Origin: Methanomassiliicoccaceae archaeon
GTDB lineage: Archaea > Thermoplasmatota > Thermoplasmata > Methanomassiliicoccales > UBA472
Direction: 5' to 3'
DNA length: 6,539 nt
Assembly (NCBI GenBank): GCA_016919565.1
Contig: JACXTO010000043.1
Coordinates: forward strand, 1-6,539
In this document: one piece after another, positions 6,181-6,539 of the stretch
Layout of the letters: every line of letters starts with the position of its first letter
How positions within the stretch are numbered: position 1 is the first letter of the stretch
Translations under genes and position numbers: made by a program
Notes under the pieces: model-generated
Told to the model about the DNA's origin: nothing
Databases searched by the model: none
What the model saw: only the letters and a program-made list of their open reading frames with translations

Positions 6181-6539
6181 TCAGGTCTTTCGCTTCTTCC
6201 GCTCGATCGCCTTGCCCGAATAGAAACCTCTGGCGATCATCTTGCCGACGCCGTAGTAATTGTGATCGTCCGGAGAATAGAGGAACGGCCTGATCTTGGA
6301 CATGAGGCAGATGCCATTGCTGTCGAGCGCGTCCTCCTCTACCTTCACGTCCATGATCTCGCCGATGAACTGGGTATGAAGGCCGAGCTCGTGTATCTGG
6401 ATCAGCTTGCACTCCAGTACCATCGCGCACTCCTCCACGTATGGGGCATCCACCAGGTTCGAGCGGACCGGAGTGAAGCCCACCGCTGCGAGCTTGTCCT
6501 CCTCCTTCCCGGTCGTGAGCCCGAAGTAGTCCGCCTGGA
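6181..6539 (-). CDS. Flavin reductase-like (flavoredoxin family) FMN-binding protein, C-terminal part
   Basis: This is the C-terminal 118 codons of a gene whose start lies beyond the right edge; the frame is open to base 6539. The visible protein begins QADYFGLTTGKEEDKLAAVG, continues through FTPVRSNLVDAPYVEEC, LECKLIQIHELGLHTQFIGEI and SKIRPFLYS, and ends near KMIARGFYSGKAI. This layout (D-x-F-G-L-x-T/S-G near the middle, GxHTxFxGEI, then a late Y/G-K segment) is the pattern of the flavin reductase-like split-barrel domain, which binds FMN and is found in flavoredoxins and many anaerobe redox proteins. The physiological partner cannot be read from the sequence. It might supply electrons to a neighbouring redox process, but it is not in the raco operon. 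The GTG at 6483 is internal and not the true start. It converges on the efflux gene with an 11-base gap. Confidence 0.8.
   Translation of the reverse strand, partial: QADYFGLTTGKEEDKLAAVGFTPVRSNLVDAPYVEECAMVLECKLIQIHELGLHTQFIGEIMDVKVEEDALDSNGICLMSKIRPFLYSPDDHNYYGVGKMIARGFYSGKAIERKKRKT

Overview
This window carries part of a carbonyl-branch Wood-Ljungdahl (acetyl-CoA synthase) locus from a strict anaerobe, followed by a cation efflux gene and a flavin reductase fragment. The organism cannot be fixed from the sequence. Moderately high GC, heavy use of AGG/AGA arginine codons, a GGTGA ribosome binding site and a TATA-like box about 27 nt upstream of a start codon with no Shine-Dalgarno sequence together suggest an archaeon, perhaps Thermoplasmatota. 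Against that, the CFeSP subunits and the [2Fe-2S] RACo-type activator read like the proteins of acetogens and Dehalococcoidia, so a bacterium such as a chloroflexotal acetogen relative remains possible.

Layout. Bases 1-1452 (+) hold the 3' end of the CFeSP small subunit gene (acsD/cdhD) abutting the complete large subunit gene (acsC/cdhE). Converging on them from the right is a tight three-gene minus-strand operon, transcribed raco > mesB > cooC (5146 to 1472). It encodes a reductive activator of corrinoid proteins, a core methionine synthase lacking the folate-binding half of MetE, and a CooC/AcsF nickel-insertion ATPase. A 105-base divergent intergenic region (5147-5251) separates the operon from a CzcD-type zinc/divalent-cation efflux gene on the plus strand. 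A partial flavin reductase/flavoredoxin-like gene converges on that gene and runs off the right edge.

How the genes fit together. CFeSP (AcsC+AcsD) receives the methyl group of methyl-tetrahydropterin on its cobalamin and delivers it to acetyl-CoA synthase. RACo uses ATP and a [2Fe-2S] cluster to rescue CFeSP from the inactive Co(II) state. CooC/AcsF loads nickel into CODH or ACS. The MesB-like protein probably draws on the same methyl-CFeSP pool to make methionine from homocysteine, which would make CFeSP a branch point between acetyl-CoA and methionine/SAM synthesis. The link between MesB and CFeSP is an inference from family resemblance and gene order. There is no non-coding stretch longer than about 105 bases, and I saw no RNA gene, CRISPR array, insertion sequence or long repeat.
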